Made by a program: the position numbers and the translations under genes
Assembly: GCA_021793195.1 (NCBI GenBank)
Contig: JAJYTG010000007.1
Coordinates: forward strand, 1 to 44,701
Direction: 5' to 3'
Length of the DNA: 44,701 bases
Source of the DNA: Pseudomonadota bacterium
GTDB taxonomy: Bacteria; Pseudomonadota; Gammaproteobacteria; Xanthomonadales; Rhodanobacteraceae
Notes under the pieces: generated by a model
Databases searched by the model: none
The model's input: the letters and a program-made list of their open reading frames with translations, nothing else
What the model was told of the DNA's origin: nothing
Shown here: piece by piece, positions 29,083 through 38,098 of the stretch
Position numbering within the stretch: position 1 is the first letter of the stretch
Layout: every line of letters starts with the position of its first letter

Positions 29083-29508
29083 TCAGTCCTCGCCGAGGAT
29101 CTGCTTGAAGGCGTGGATGCGGCGCCGATCGCGCTTGCCGGGTCGCGCGGGCGGCGGCTGCGGTGTACCGGCGTGCTGCAGGCGCCGCTGCTCGCGCTGC
29201 ACGGCACGCGCGGCGAGGCTGGCTTCGGTTTCGCGATACAGCGTTTGCGCCACGGCGGCAGGGCCGCGCGTGTTGCCCAGCACCAGCACCTCGATCTCGA
29301 AACGTTCATCGCCGCGCGCGATATGCAACATCTCGCCCACGCGCAGCGTGCGCGCCGGCTTGCAGGCGACGCCGCCACTGACGATCTTGGCGCTGGCCAG
29401 CGCCTGCTTGGCCAGCGCGCGGGTCTTGAAGAAGCGAGCGGCCCACAGCCAGACGTCGGCACGCACCGCGGCTGCCACCTCGGCTGCGCCCGCTGCGCCG
29501 CGACTCAC
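29083..29508 (-). CDS. hslR: Ribosome-associated heat shock protein Hsp15 (S4 domain)
   Basis: This 141-residue RNA-binding protein of the S4 fold recycles blocked 50S subunits carrying nascent chains. The S4 core is RADVWLWAARFFKTRALAKQAL followed by VSGGV and LRVGEMLHI. The C-terminal tail is basic (PPARPGKRDRRRI). The GTG start at 29508 overlaps the htpG stop as GTGA; no later Met gives a full domain. Coupling to htpG and the sigma-32 promoter upstream of it fit a heat-shock operon. Confidence 0.88.
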   Translation of the reverse strand: MSRGAAGAAEVAAAVRADVWLWAARFFKTRALAKQALASAKIVSGGVACKPARTLRVGEMLHIARGDERFEIEVLVLGNTRGPAAVAQTLYRETEASLAARAVQREQRRLQHAGTPQPPPARPGKRDRRRIHAFKQILGED

Positions 29509-31391
29509 GCGGGCGTCGACTCCAGCAGCAGCCGGTTGACACGCCGCACGAAGCCGGCCGGATCGTCGGGGGTGACGCCCGCGGCCACCTGCGCCTGCTC
29601 CAGCAGCCACAGCGCCAGATCGCCGGCGCGCGCGGGATCGGTCTCGCCCTCGATGCGCTTGAGCAGCGGATGCTGCGGATTGATCTCCAGCACCGGCGGC
29701 TGCGCGGGCAGCGCGTGACCGGCCTCGCGCAGCAGGCGCTGCATGTGCAGGGCCATGTCGTGCTCCTCCAGCACCAGGCAGGACGGCGATTCGGTCAGGC
29801 GATGGCTGAGCTTGACCTCGCGCACGCGCACGCCCAGCAGCGCCTTCACGCGCTCGAGCAGCGGAGCGGCCGCGGCTTCCGCGGTCTTGCGCGCCTCGGC
29901 GTCGGCGGGATCGAGGTCCAGCTCGCCCTTGCCGACGTGACGCAGCGGCTTGCCGGCGTATTCGCGCAGGTAACCCAGCATCCACTCGTCGATGCGGTCG
30001 GTCAGCAGCAGCACCTCGAGGTTGCGCGCGCGCAAGGCCTCCAGCTGCGGGCTGCCGCGTGCCGCCGCCAGCGAGTCGGCGGTCAGCACGTAGATGGCCT
30101 TCTGATCAGCCTGCATGCGGCCGACGTAGTCGTCCAGCGACACCGTGCGCGCATCGCCTTCGCTGGCGGTCGAGGCGAAGCGCAGCAATCTGGCGATGCG
30201 CTCGCGGTTGCCGGCGTCCTCGGCGATGCCTTCCTTGAGCACGCCGCCGAAGCTGCTTTGGAAGATGGCGAACTTTTCCGGCTCGTCCCTGGCCAGCTTT
30301 TCCAGCTGGTCGAGCACGCGCTTGACGCAGGCGCTGCGGATCTGCGCCAGCAGGCGGTTCTCCTGCAGGATCTCGCGGCTGACGTTGAGCGGCAGATCGT
30401 CGGAATCGACCACGCCGCGCACGAAGCGCAGATAAGCCGGCAGCAGCTGCTCGCTGGCGTCCATGATGAAGACGCGGCGGATGTAGAGCTTGATGCCCTT
30501 GCGCTCGTCGCGGCCGCTGAAGGTGAGATCGAAGGGCGGTTTTTCCGGGACGTACAGCAGCAGGGTGTAGCTCTGGCTGCCCTCGACGCGGTTGTGGGTC
30601 CAGGTCAGCGCGTCGCCGAAGTCGTGCGAGATCGAGCGGTAGAAAGCCTGGTAATCCTCGTCCTTGAGCTCGCTCTTCGGTCGCGCCCACAGCGCGGAGG
30701 CGTCGTTGACGGTCTCGAACTCGGTCGTGGGCTTGCCCTCGGCGAGCCTGGGCACGCGGATCGGGAAAGCGACGTGCTCGGAATAGCGCGCGATCAGCTC
30801 GCGCAGCCGCCACGGCTCGAGGAACTCGTCCTCGTCGGCCTTGAGGTGCAAGGTGACCGCGGTGCCGCGCGCCGGCGCCGCGACCGTCTCGAGGGTGTAA
30901 TCGCCGCTGCCGCTCGAGACCCAGCGCACGCCCGCAGCGGCGTCCGCCTCGGCGCGACGGGTCACCAGCTCGACGCGGTCGGCGACGATGAAGGTCGAGT
31001 AGAAGCCGACGCCGAACTGGCCGATCAGCTGGGTGTCCTTGCGGGCGTCGCCGGAGAGCGCATCGAGAAAGCGCCGCGTGCCCGAGCGCGCGATGGTGCC
31101 GATGTTCTCGATCACCTCCTCGCGACTCATGCCGATGCCGTTGTCGCGCACAGTCAGCGTGCGCGCGTCCTTGTCGATCGTGATCTCGATGCGCAGATCC
31201 GCGTCGCCGGTGGTCAGTTCGGGTTTCGAAAGCGCCTCGTAGCGCAGCTTGTCGCAGGCGTCGGAGGCGTTGGAGATCAGCTCGCGCAGGAAGATCTCCT
31301 TGTGCGAGTACAGCGAGTGCGTCACCAGGTGCAGCACCTGGCTGACTTCGGCTTCGAAGGCGCGGGTTTCGGGGGCGGTAGCGGTGGTCAT
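29505..31391 (-). CDS. htpG: Chaperone protein HtpG (Hsp90)
   Basis: This 628-residue bacterial Hsp90 is a cytosolic ATP-dependent dimeric chaperone. Visible parts are the N-terminal GHKL ATPase (RELISNASDACDKLR near 36-50; DNGIGM; GQFGVGFYS), the middle domain with NVSREILQENR, and the C-terminal dimerisation domain. ATG at 31391 has GGAG upstream; the longer open frame lacks support. A near-perfect sigma-32 promoter lies about 50 bases upstream. It overlaps hsp15 by four bases and diverges from gluQ. Confidence 0.97.
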   Translation of the reverse strand: MTTATAPETRAFEAEVSQVLHLVTHSLYSHKEIFLRELISNASDACDKLRYEALSKPELTTGDADLRIEITIDKDARTLTVRDNGIGMSREEVIENIGTIARSGTRRFLDALSGDARKDTQLIGQFGVGFYSTFIVADRVELVTRRAEADAAAGVRWVSSGSGDYTLETVAAPARGTAVTLHLKADEDEFLEPWRLRELIARYSEHVAFPIRVPRLAEGKPTTEFETVNDASALWARPKSELKDEDYQAFYRSISHDFGDALTWTHNRVEGSQSYTLLLYVPEKPPFDLTFSGRDERKGIKLYIRRVFIMDASEQLLPAYLRFVRGVVDSDDLPLNVSREILQENRLLAQIRSACVKRVLDQLEKLARDEPEKFAIFQSSFGGVLKEGIAEDAGNRERIARLLRFASTASEGDARTVSLDDYVGRMQADQKAIYVLTADSLAAARGSPQLEALRARNLEVLLLTDRIDEWMLGYLREYAGKPLRHVGKGELDLDPADAEARKTAEAAAAPLLERVKALLGVRVREVKLSHRLTESPSCLVLEEHDMALHMQRLLREAGHALPAQPPVLEINPQHPLLKRIEGETDPARAGDLALWLLEQAQVAAGVTPDDPAGFVRRVNRLLLESTPA

Positions 31392-31438
31392 GCGGATCTC
31401 CAGACAGACGCGCCGCGCAGCGCGCGGCGCCGGACCCT

Positions 31439-31467
31439 GATTCGGGGCACCGTGCCGGCGTTTCAAG
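31439..31467 (-). promoter_or_regulatory. Sigma-32 (RpoH) heat-shock promoter of htpG
   Basis: On the minus strand CTTGAAA (31467-31461) is followed after 13 bases by CCCCGAATC (31447-31439). The E. coli RpoH consensus is CTTGAAA-N(11-16)-CCCCATnT. This fits HtpG as a heat-shock protein. Confidence 0.82.
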
Positions 31468-31480
31468 GTGGCCGAATGGC

Positions 31481-32374
31481 ATGATCCGCCGCATGGCCTC
31501 GATCGGACGCTTCGCCCCCTCGCCTACCGGCCCGCTGCACTTCGGCTCGCTGGTCGCCGCGCTCGGAAGCTGGCTTTGTGCATGCGCCGACGGCGGCATG
31601 TGGCGCGTGCGCATCGAGGATCTCGACCCGCCACGCGAACCCGCCGGCAGCGATCGCCGGATCCTCGAACAGCTGGCCGCGTTGGGCTTTGCCGGCGACG
31701 GCGAGACGATTCATCAAAGCACACGCCAGCAAGCCTACGCCGAGGCGCTTGCGCGTCTCGTCGCGGACGGTGCGGCCTACCCCTGCGCCTGTTCGCGCAG
31801 CGATCTCGAACCGTTCGCCGGCACCCATCCGGAAACCTGCGTGCGCGGCCATGCGCAGGGCCTGCCGACCGCGTGGCGGCTGCGCGTGCCGCACGGCAGC
31901 GTGATTGTCTTCGACGACGCCCTGCAGGGCCCGCAGCAACAGGACGTCGCCGTAGCGGTCGGTGATTTCGTGCTGCGTCGTGCCGATGGGATCTGGGCCT
32001 ACCAGCTGGCGGTGGTGGTGGACGACGCCTGGCAGGGCATCACCGAAGTGGTACGCGGCTCCGACCTGCTCGATTCGACGCCGCGGCAGATCCTGCTGCA
32101 GCGCGCGCTGGACCTGCCGACGCCGCGTTATCTGCATCTGCCGGTGGCCACCGATGCCGCAGGCCGCAAGCTGTCGAAATCGTCGGCGGATCGCCCGCTC
32201 GACGCCAATCCGCTGGAGTCGCTGCGCGCCGCGCTGGCGTTCCTTGGCCAGACTGAAGCCGCCCGTGCGGCAGCGGCCACGCCGACAGCGCTGCTCGCTG
32301 CGGCGCGCGAGCGCTTCCGGCGCGAGTCCCTGCCGCGCGCGGCCGCCCGTGTTGCACCGCGGGACTTTGCCTGA
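31481..32374 (+). CDS. gluQ: Glutamyl-Q tRNA(Asp) synthetase
   Basis: This 297-residue paralog of the GluRS catalytic core attaches glutamate to queuosine-34 of tRNA-Asp. Class I motifs are RFAPSPTGPLHFGS (HIGH-like, about 10-23) and KLSKSS (KMSKS-like). Zinc-site cysteines appear in YPCACSRSDL and ETCVRGH. The anticodon-binding domain of true GluRS is absent, as expected. ATG at 31493 is an alternative start. It diverges from htpG across about 90 bases that carry the heat-shock promoter. Confidence 0.94.
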   Translation: MIRRMASIGRFAPSPTGPLHFGSLVAALGSWLCACADGGMWRVRIEDLDPPREPAGSDRRILEQLAALGFAGDGETIHQSTRQQAYAEALARLVADGAAYPCACSRSDLEPFAGTHPETCVRGHAQGLPTAWRLRVPHGSVIVFDDALQGPQQQDVAVAVGDFVLRRADGIWAYQLAVVVDDAWQGITEVVRGSDLLDSTPRQILLQRALDLPTPRYLHLPVATDAAGRKLSKSSADRPLDANPLESLRAALAFLGQTEAARAAAATPTALLAAARERFRRESLPRAAARVAPRDFA

Positions 32375-32419
32375 GCGCACGCGCCTACACTCGCGCACGG
32401 TTCGCATGGAGACACGCTC

Positions 32420-33160
32420 ATGACATCACGGGTTGCGCTGGTTACCGGCGGCACCGGCGGCATCGGTACGGCGATCGTGCGACGACTGGCCGCCAGCGGC
32501 CATCGCGTCGCTACCAACTACCGCGACGAGGCCAAGGCCCGCGACTGGCAGGCGCGATTGCGCAGCGATGGCGTCGAAGCACTGCTGGTACCGGGCGACG
32601 TCTGCGATTCGGACTCCTGCGTCGCCATGGTGCGCGCCATCGAGAAGGCACTGGGTCCGATCGAGATCCTGGTCAACAACGCCGGCATCACCCGCGATTC
32701 GACCTTCCACCGCATGACCTACCAGCAGTGGAACGACGTCATCCACACCAACCTCAACGCCTGCTTCAACGTCACCCGGCCGGTGATCGAAGGCATGCGC
32801 GAACGCAAGTGGGGCCGCATCGTCCAGATCAGCTCGATCAACGGCCAGAAAGGCCAGTACGGCCAGGCCAATTACGCCGCCGCCAAGGCCGGCATGCACG
32901 GTTTCACCATCTCGCTGGCGCAGGAAAACGCGCGCTTCGGCATCACCGTCAACACGGTTTCGCCGGGCTACGTCGGCACCGAGATGGTGATGGCCGTGCC
33001 CGAGGAGGTGCGCGCCAAGATCGTCGCGCAGATTCCGCTCGGACGCCTCGGCGAGCCCGCCGAAATCGCCTACGCGATCCATTTCTTCGTCGGTGAAGAG
33101 GCCGCCTGGATCACCGGCGCCAACCTCGCCATCAACGGCGGCCACTACATGGGTTGGTAA
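32420..33160 (+). CDS. phaB: Acetoacetyl-CoA reductase (PhaB-type SDR)
   Basis: This 246-residue short-chain dehydrogenase reduces acetoacetyl-CoA to (R)-3-hydroxybutyryl-CoA with NADPH for polyhydroxybutyrate synthesis. It has the cofactor loop TGGTGGIG (9-16), NNAG (86-89) and catalytic Ser139, Tyr152 and Lys156; NGQKGQYGQANYAAAKAGMH is typical of PhaB rather than FabG. phaR and a second phaB-like gene follow on the same strand. phaA and phaC are not in the window. The downstream gap carries twin hairpin repeats. Confidence 0.9.
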   Translation: MTSRVALVTGGTGGIGTAIVRRLAASGHRVATNYRDEAKARDWQARLRSDGVEALLVPGDVCDSDSCVAMVRAIEKALGPIEILVNNAGITRDSTFHRMTYQQWNDVIHTNLNACFNVTRPVIEGMRERKWGRIVQISSINGQKGQYGQANYAAAKAGMHGFTISLAQENARFGITVNTVSPGYVGTEMVMAVPEEVRAKIVAQIPLGRLGEPAEIAYAIHFFVGEEAAWITGANLAINGGHYMGW

Positions 33161-33162
33161 CG

Positions 33163-33244
33163 CGCATGTCTTGAAGCTGCCAGTGGCAGCTTCAATGCGC
33201 GTTACCAGGTGAGGCATGGATGCCGAACGGGCAGCGGCCCAGGG
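33163..33244 (+). repeat. Hairpin repeat copy 1, phaB-phaR gap
   Basis: This 82-base unit is nearly identical to the unit at 33272-33352. It contains perfect 10-base arms GAAGCTGCCA / TGGCAGCTTC around one base (33173-33193), extended by outer arms AACGCGCAT / ATGCGCGTT (33159-33203). There is no T tract, so it is not a standard terminator. The CTGC...GCAG core recalls reported PhaR operators. Confidence 0.75.
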
Positions 33245-33271
33245 ATGGATGCTTGCCCGGCCCTCCGCAGA

Positions 33272-33352
33272 CGCATGTCCTGAAGCTGCCAGTGGCAGCT
33301 TCAATGCGCGTTGCCAGGTGAGGCAGGATGCCGAACGGGCGGCGGCCCAGGG
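33272..33352 (+). repeat. Hairpin repeat copy 2, phaB-phaR gap
   Basis: This second unit differs from copy 1 by three substitutions and one indel; the inner palindrome (33282-33302) is unchanged. The two palindromes are 109 bases apart. The rest of the 33161-33443 gap has no gene. Confidence 0.75.
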
Positions 33353-33443
33353 CCAGGTGTTTGCGCGTGAGGCCTGCATGCGCGCGCATTGCTGCGCAGC
33401 ATTCCGGCTGGTGCAACGCAATAACATCTGCTAGCGTTTCCGC

Positions 33444-33968
33444 ATGGCACAAGTGCGCATCATCAAGAAATACCCGAATCGCCGTCTCTACGACACCGAG
33501 ATCTCGAGTTACATCACGCTCGAGGAAGTGCGCCAGTTGGTGATCGACAACGAGGCCTTCGAGGTGCGCGACGCCAAGACCGGCGACGACCTCACGCGCG
33601 CGGTGCTGCTGCAGATCATCACCGAGCACGAGGATCGCGGCCAGCCGATGTTCTCGGTCCGCCTGCTGTCGCAGATCATCCGTTTCTACGGCGATTCGCT
33701 GCAGGGCTTCATGGGCCCCTATCTCGAAAAGAGCCTGCAGGTGTTCCTCGATCAGCAGCAGCAGTTCCGCAGCCAGCTGTCGAACCTGCTCGGGCAGACG
33801 CCGCTGACCATGCTCAACGACCTCACCGAGCGCAACCTCGACATGTGGAAGACGCTGCAGCGCGGCTTCCTCGAGGCCGCCGCCGGCCAGGCACGTGCAC
33901 GTGGTGACGAACCGCCGCCGGCCGCCGGACCGCCGCCGGCCGCACCGGGCACGCGCAAGCCGCGCTGA
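33444..33968 (+). CDS. phaR: Polyhydroxyalkanoate synthesis regulator PhaR
   Basis: This 174-residue repressor senses polyhydroxybutyrate granules and controls phasin and pha genes. The N-terminal DNA-binding domain is typical (RIIKKYPNRRLYDTEISSYI at about 5-24). The PHB-accumulation regulatory domain follows (LLQIITEHEDRGQPMFS; LSQIIRFYGDSLQGFMGPYLE). The C-terminal tail from about 155 is Pro/Ala-rich and probably disordered. It lies between two reductase genes on the same strand. The palindromes just upstream are candidate autoregulatory sites. Confidence 0.93.
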   Translation: MAQVRIIKKYPNRRLYDTEISSYITLEEVRQLVIDNEAFEVRDAKTGDDLTRAVLLQIITEHEDRGQPMFSVRLLSQIIRFYGDSLQGFMGPYLEKSLQVFLDQQQQFRSQLSNLLGQTPLTMLNDLTERNLDMWKTLQRGFLEAAAGQARARGDEPPPAAGPPPAAPGTRKPR

Positions 33969-33984
33969 TCGATCACGGTACGGT

Positions 33985-34013
33985 TTGACAGCCCCTTCGG
34001 CCCTGCCTACCAT
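33985..34013 (+). promoter_or_regulatory. Sigma-70 promoter of second phaB
   Basis: A perfect TTGACA (33985-33990), a 17-base spacer and TACCAT (34008-34013) lie 54 bases upstream of the ATG. Confidence 0.7.
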
Positions 34014-34067
34014 CGCGGCTTTGTTGCGCCGCACCAGATGGCGCCGCGCCGCATAACGGAGTCCCTC

Positions 34068-34814
34068 ATGTCCCAGCGCATTGCCGTCGTCACCGGCGGC
34101 ATCGGCGGTCTCGGTACCGCCATTTGTCTGCATCTCGCCCGCATGGGCGCCCAGGTGATCGCCGCCGACCTGCCCGGTCGCAGCGAACGCATCGCGGCCT
34201 TCAGGGCGGAAACCGCGGCACACGCCGAACACATCACCTTCGAGCCGGTGGACGTCACCGATGACGCCAGTTGCGCCGATCTCGCGCGCCGCGTCGGCGA
34301 ACGTCACGGCCGCATCGACATCCTCGCCAACGTGGCCGGCATCACCCGCGACGCCACCCTGCGCAAGATGACCGTCGCGCAGTGGGACCAGTTGATGCGG
34401 GTGAACCTCGATGGCCTGTTCCACATGACCCGTGCGGTGATCGAGGGCATGGTCGAGCGCGGCTTCGGCCGCATCGTCAACATCAGCTCGGTCAATGGCC
34501 AGACCGGCCAGTTCGGGCAGACCAACTACTCCGCCGCCAAGGCCGGCGTGCACGGCTTCAGCATGGCGCTGGCGCGCGAGGTGGCGGCCAAGGGCGTCAC
34601 CGTCAACACGGTCTCGCCGGGCTACTGCCTGACCGAATTGGTGATGGCGGTGCCGGAGGCGATCCGCGCCCGGATCGCCGCGCAGATCCCGGTCGGCCAT
34701 CTCGGCAGCCCCGACGACATCGCACGCGCGGTGGCGTTCCTGGTCGCCGACGACGCCGGCTACATCACCGGCGCCAACCTGCCGGTCAACGGCGGCTACT
34801 TCATGAGCTTCTGA
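34068..34814 (+). CDS. Second acetoacetyl-CoA reductase-like SDR
   Basis: This 248-residue SDR is clearly paralogous to the reductase at 32420 (shared NISSVNGQTGQFGQTNYSAA block and matching C-terminus GANLPVNGGYFMSF). It has cofactor loop TGGIGGLG (9-16) and catalytic Ser141, Tyr154 and Lys158. NNAG is replaced by NVAG, as in some PhaB/FabG paralogs. ATG at 34068 has GGAG upstream; an in-frame ATG ten codons earlier lacks it. It has its own strong promoter, so it may serve a different condition or acyl-CoA. Role in polyhydroxybutyrate synthesis is inferred from family and neighbours. Confidence 0.85.
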   Translation: MSQRIAVVTGGIGGLGTAICLHLARMGAQVIAADLPGRSERIAAFRAETAAHAEHITFEPVDVTDDASCADLARRVGERHGRIDILANVAGITRDATLRKMTVAQWDQLMRVNLDGLFHMTRAVIEGMVERGFGRIVNISSVNGQTGQFGQTNYSAAKAGVHGFSMALAREVAAKGVTVNTVSPGYCLTELVMAVPEAIRARIAAQIPVGHLGSPDDIARAVAFLVADDAGYITGANLPVNGGYFMSF

Positions 34815-34937
34815 TGGCCGTGCGCTCGGGCCCCTGATCGTGCGGGCCGTCGCCCCGGGCGGCCCAGTCGTCCGGCGTTCATGCTTCGCCGCAAAGGCAT
34901 GCGTATAACGGCCGCTCTGCTCCGATACTTCGGCCCG

Positions 34938-36299
34938 ATGAACATCCACGCCACAACGATTGACCGGCTGACACGCAGCGACGTGCACGACTATCACGCG
35001 ATACCGGGTGATCGCTACTACCGGCTGGCGATCCTGCTGGGCCTGGGCCTGGTGGTGCTCGCGAGCTGGCATCTGCAGGTCTTCCACGGCGTGATCCACA
35101 TGGCGCGCGAGCATGGCTGGGCCTCGCTCGTCGTGCGCCCGGCGATGCTCTGGGCCGGCATGGGCATGCTGATGCTGCTGTTTCGTACCCTGCTCTGGTT
35201 CCGCTACCGCACGCCGCGCAGTGCAGACCCGGGTGATGCCCCGCTGCTGACCGTGATCATCCCCGCCTACAACGAGGGGCCGATGGTGGCGCGTTCGATC
35301 CATTCGGTCGCGCAGGCCCGCTACCCGCGCGACCGGCTGGAAATCATCGTCGTCGACGACGGCAGCAGCGATGACACCTGGCTGTACATCGAGCAGGCCG
35401 CGGCGCAGTACCCGAACCTGGTCAGCACGCTGCGTTTCGAGCGCAACCGGGGCAAACGCGCCGCGCTGGAAGCCGGATTCCGCCGCGCCCGCGGCGAGGT
35501 GCTGGTGACGATCGATTCCGACAGCGTGATCGAGCCCGGCACCCTGCTGGCGATGGCCGGCCCGTTCCGTGATCCGCGCATCGGCGCGGTCGCCGGCAAG
35601 GTCAGCGTCTACAACCGCGAACAGGGCCTGATCCCGCGCATGCTCAAGGTGCGCTACGCACTGTCGTTCGATTTCCTGCGCGCGGTGCAAAGCACCTACG
35701 GCACCGTCTACTGCTGCCCGGGCGCGCTGGCGGCCTACCGCGCCGCGGTGGTGCAGCGCGTGCTCGATGCCTGGATCGGACAGCGTTTTCTCGGCCGCGC
35801 CTGCACCTTTGGCGAGGACCGCGCGCTGACCAACGCCATCCTCGAACAGGGCTACGACTGCGTCTATCAGCGCGCCGCCATCGTGCATACCCTGGTGCCG
35901 ACGCGCTATCGCCAGCTGTGCAAGATGTTCCTGCGCTGGGACCGCAGCTACGTGCGCGAGGAATTGCGCTTCGCGCGTCACATCGTCTGGAAGCGGCCGC
36001 TGCGGGCACGACTGATCACGCTGCTGGATCTGGTCATCACCAACCTGCGCTATCCGGTCGGCTGGGCGGTTCTCGTCCTGCTGGTGGTCATGACGCCGGA
36101 GCATCCGGATCTGCTGCTGCGCTTCGGCTCGGCGCTGTTGCTGGTGTCCGCGTTCAACATGCTCTACTACCTACGCGGCGAGCGGTCCTGGGATTTCGTC
36201 TACGGCATCGGCTACTCGTACTTTTCGGCCTTCGCGCTGTTCTGGATTTTTCCCTACGCGCTGCTCACCGCACGCACCCAGGGCTGGCTGACGCGCTGA
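34938..36299 (+). CDS. Membrane glycosyltransferase family 2 (hyaluronan/chitin-synthase-like)
   Basis: This 453-residue processive-type GT2 enzyme has two N-terminal membrane helices (about 28-50 and 64-88). The catalytic domain shows TVIIPAYNEG (105-114), VVDDGSSDD (138-146), DSDS (193-196, DxD), GEDR (292-295, catalytic Asp) and LRWDRSY (332-338, the QxxRW region with Gln not conserved). Three or four C-terminal helices form the channel part. NodC and HasA share this layout. It probably polymerises a UDP-sugar across the inner membrane; the sugar cannot be read. ATG at 34938 is preferred, as a TATAAC -10-like element lies inside the longer frame. Confidence 0.85.
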   Translation: MNIHATTIDRLTRSDVHDYHAIPGDRYYRLAILLGLGLVVLASWHLQVFHGVIHMAREHGWASLVVRPAMLWAGMGMLMLLFRTLLWFRYRTPRSADPGDAPLLTVIIPAYNEGPMVARSIHSVAQARYPRDRLEIIVVDDGSSDDTWLYIEQAAAQYPNLVSTLRFERNRGKRAALEAGFRRARGEVLVTIDSDSVIEPGTLLAMAGPFRDPRIGAVAGKVSVYNREQGLIPRMLKVRYALSFDFLRAVQSTYGTVYCCPGALAAYRAAVVQRVLDAWIGQRFLGRACTFGEDRALTNAILEQGYDCVYQRAAIVHTLVPTRYRQLCKMFLRWDRSYVREELRFARHIVWKRPLRARLITLLDLVITNLRYPVGWAVLVLLVVMTPEHPDLLLRFGSALLLVSAFNMLYYLRGERSWDFVYGIGYSYFSAFALFWIFPYALLTARTQGWLTR

Positions 36300-36415
36300 G
36301 TGGAAAGGCCGCAGGGCGCGTCTCCCGCATCCTGAACTCAGCCCGGTCTGTGCCAGCGCACCCTCGGCTCACGCCGAAACGGCGATGCGTGCCCGCTCTG
36401 CCGCAGCCGGAACGG

Positions 36416-38098
36416 CTAATGCGCGAACAGGTCGGCCGCGCGCAGACCGCGCGTCATGGCCGGTGCCCACACCAGTGCATAACGACCTGGTCGCGAAACC
36501 GTCAGCTCATGCGCCCCGGCCGCCAGCCTGCGCGGCCCGTCCAGCAGCGTGCCGTCGAGCACGCCGGCGACCGTGCCGGTTGCATCGACCAACAGATAAG
36601 TCTGTGGCACGTTCACCCGGAACCGGACCGGCACACCTGCCTGCGGCGCATCCAGCAGCAGCCCGGCCACCCGCAGCCGGCCGATGCCGATGGCAAGGTA
36701 GTTGGCCTCGATGAACGTCTGCGCACCCGGTGGCATGCGGTAATCGTCGACCAATGGCGTACCGGTGCGCACCAGACCCGCCGCCACATCGTCGGGGATC
36801 AGGCCCAGCTTCATGCGCTGCTGGGTGATGTTCTCGAACGCCCAGTAGATCGGGCGCATGCGGAAGATCGACTCGCCCTTGGCATCCATCACGTCGTCAT
36901 CGGGCCGGGTCAGGCGCAGCACCGCGGCGAGATGGGCTTCCTGCACGGCCGCGCGATCGCGCCACGGCGGCCGCAGCGCCAGGATCACGCCGAGATCGAA
37001 CAGCAGGAACAGCAGCACCCAGAGCGGCAAGGCACGCCGGGCGGTGATCGCCCCACGCGCGACGTGATCGCGCTCGACCAGCGCCACCAGGCCCAGCATC
37101 AGCATCGGCGTGACGGGGAGCAGGTCCTGCGCCGGCACCAGCGGCCAGTAGCTGATCAGCGCGCCGACGTAGAGCACGGCACCGGCGAGCACCACGCTGC
37201 GCCGCAGCCAGCGTTCGGCATCTGTCGTGCGCCGCAGCGTGCGCCACAACACGCCGGCGCTGAGCAGCAGCAGCGCCGGAAACACGCTTAACCGCATGGC
37301 ATGCGCGAGGCGATGTCCGCTCCAGTCGCCCAGCCCGGGCACGATGTTGTGCTGCACCGTGCAATACCAGGTCTGCGCCCACGCACCCTCGGCGGTGAAA
37401 AACGCCGCGAACACCGCCAGCGGCAAGGCCGCGGCCAGCGCAAATGCGATCGCGCCGCGAGTCGACGACGCGGCGGCCAGGCGGCGTCCGCTGCAGCGCC
37501 AGATCAGCAGCACCAACGCCAGCGCGATCGCGCCGGCGATCAGCAGCACCGTGGTCTTCAGTGACACCGCCAGCGCGAGACCGGCCAGCAGGCCGCTGGC
37601 CGCCATCCGCCGCAGGCCGGGCGCGCCGGTCACGCCAACCAGTACGGCCAGCACCCACAGCGGCGACCACAGGTCATCGGTACGAAACTGCGCCGAAAGC
37701 ACGAAGTAGAACGGAAACAGCGCGGTCAGCAGCGTCGCCAGCGCAGCCGTCCGGCGTGACCACAGCGCGCAGCCGATGCGCCAGCCCGCCCACAGCGCCA
37801 GTGCGTAGAACGGAATCATCGCCAGCCGCATCAACGGGACGATGTCGGCGCGCTCGCCCAGCAGCGCCAGCAACGGCGACATCAGCAGCTGGAACAGCGG
37901 CGTGTGATTGTCGAAGACATCGCGATACGGCAGCAGCCCCTGCGTCCAGGCCCAGACCACGTGGAGATGCTGCGGCTCATCGGAATCGACCTGCAGGGTG
38001 AATGCAAACAGCACGCGCAGCGCGAGCAGCAGCACGAGGCCTGAAAGCAGCAGGCTGCGGCGCCGAGGCGCGGCGGTCGATTCGGGGATGGTCGGCAT
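36416..38098 (-). CDS. GT-C fold membrane glycosyltransferase (GT39/ArnT-like)
   Basis: This 560-residue protein has about 11-12 membrane helices. The first periplasmic loop carries the acidic motif DSDEPQHLH (38-46), then PYRDVFDNHTPLF, the arrangement of polyprenyl-phosphate-dependent glycosyltransferases such as ArnT and protein O-mannosyltransferases. A soluble beta-rich C-terminal domain of about 130 residues (from about 430) faces the periplasm. It probably transfers a sugar from a lipid-linked donor to lipid, glycan or protein; the acceptor is unknown. It converges with the GT2 gene across 116 bases without a visible terminator. The 225 bases upstream (38099-38323), between it and argH, hold nothing I recognise. 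Confidence 0.75.
   Translation of the reverse strand: MPTIPESTAAPRRRSLLLSGLVLLLALRVLFAFTLQVDSDEPQHLHVVWAWTQGLLPYRDVFDNHTPLFQLLMSPLLALLGERADIVPLMRLAMIPFYALALWAGWRIGCALWSRRTAALATLLTALFPFYFVLSAQFRTDDLWSPLWVLAVLVGVTGAPGLRRMAASGLLAGLALAVSLKTTVLLIAGAIALALVLLIWRCSGRRLAAASSTRGAIAFALAAALPLAVFAAFFTAEGAWAQTWYCTVQHNIVPGLGDWSGHRLAHAMRLSVFPALLLLSAGVLWRTLRRTTDAERWLRRSVVLAGAVLYVGALISYWPLVPAQDLLPVTPMLMLGLVALVERDHVARGAITARRALPLWVLLFLLFDLGVILALRPPWRDRAAVQEAHLAAVLRLTRPDDDVMDAKGESIFRMRPIYWAFENITQQRMKLGLIPDDVAAGLVRTGTPLVDDYRMPPGAQTFIEANYLAIGIGRLRVAGLLLDAPQAGVPVRFRVNVPQTYLLVDATGTVAGVLDGTLLDGPRRLAAGAHELTVSRPGRYALVWAPAMTRGLRAADLFAH

Noticed and set aside
33159-33203. Hairpin after phaB as a terminator
   Set aside because: The stem is strong but no T tract follows on either strand, and the unit is duplicated as a block.
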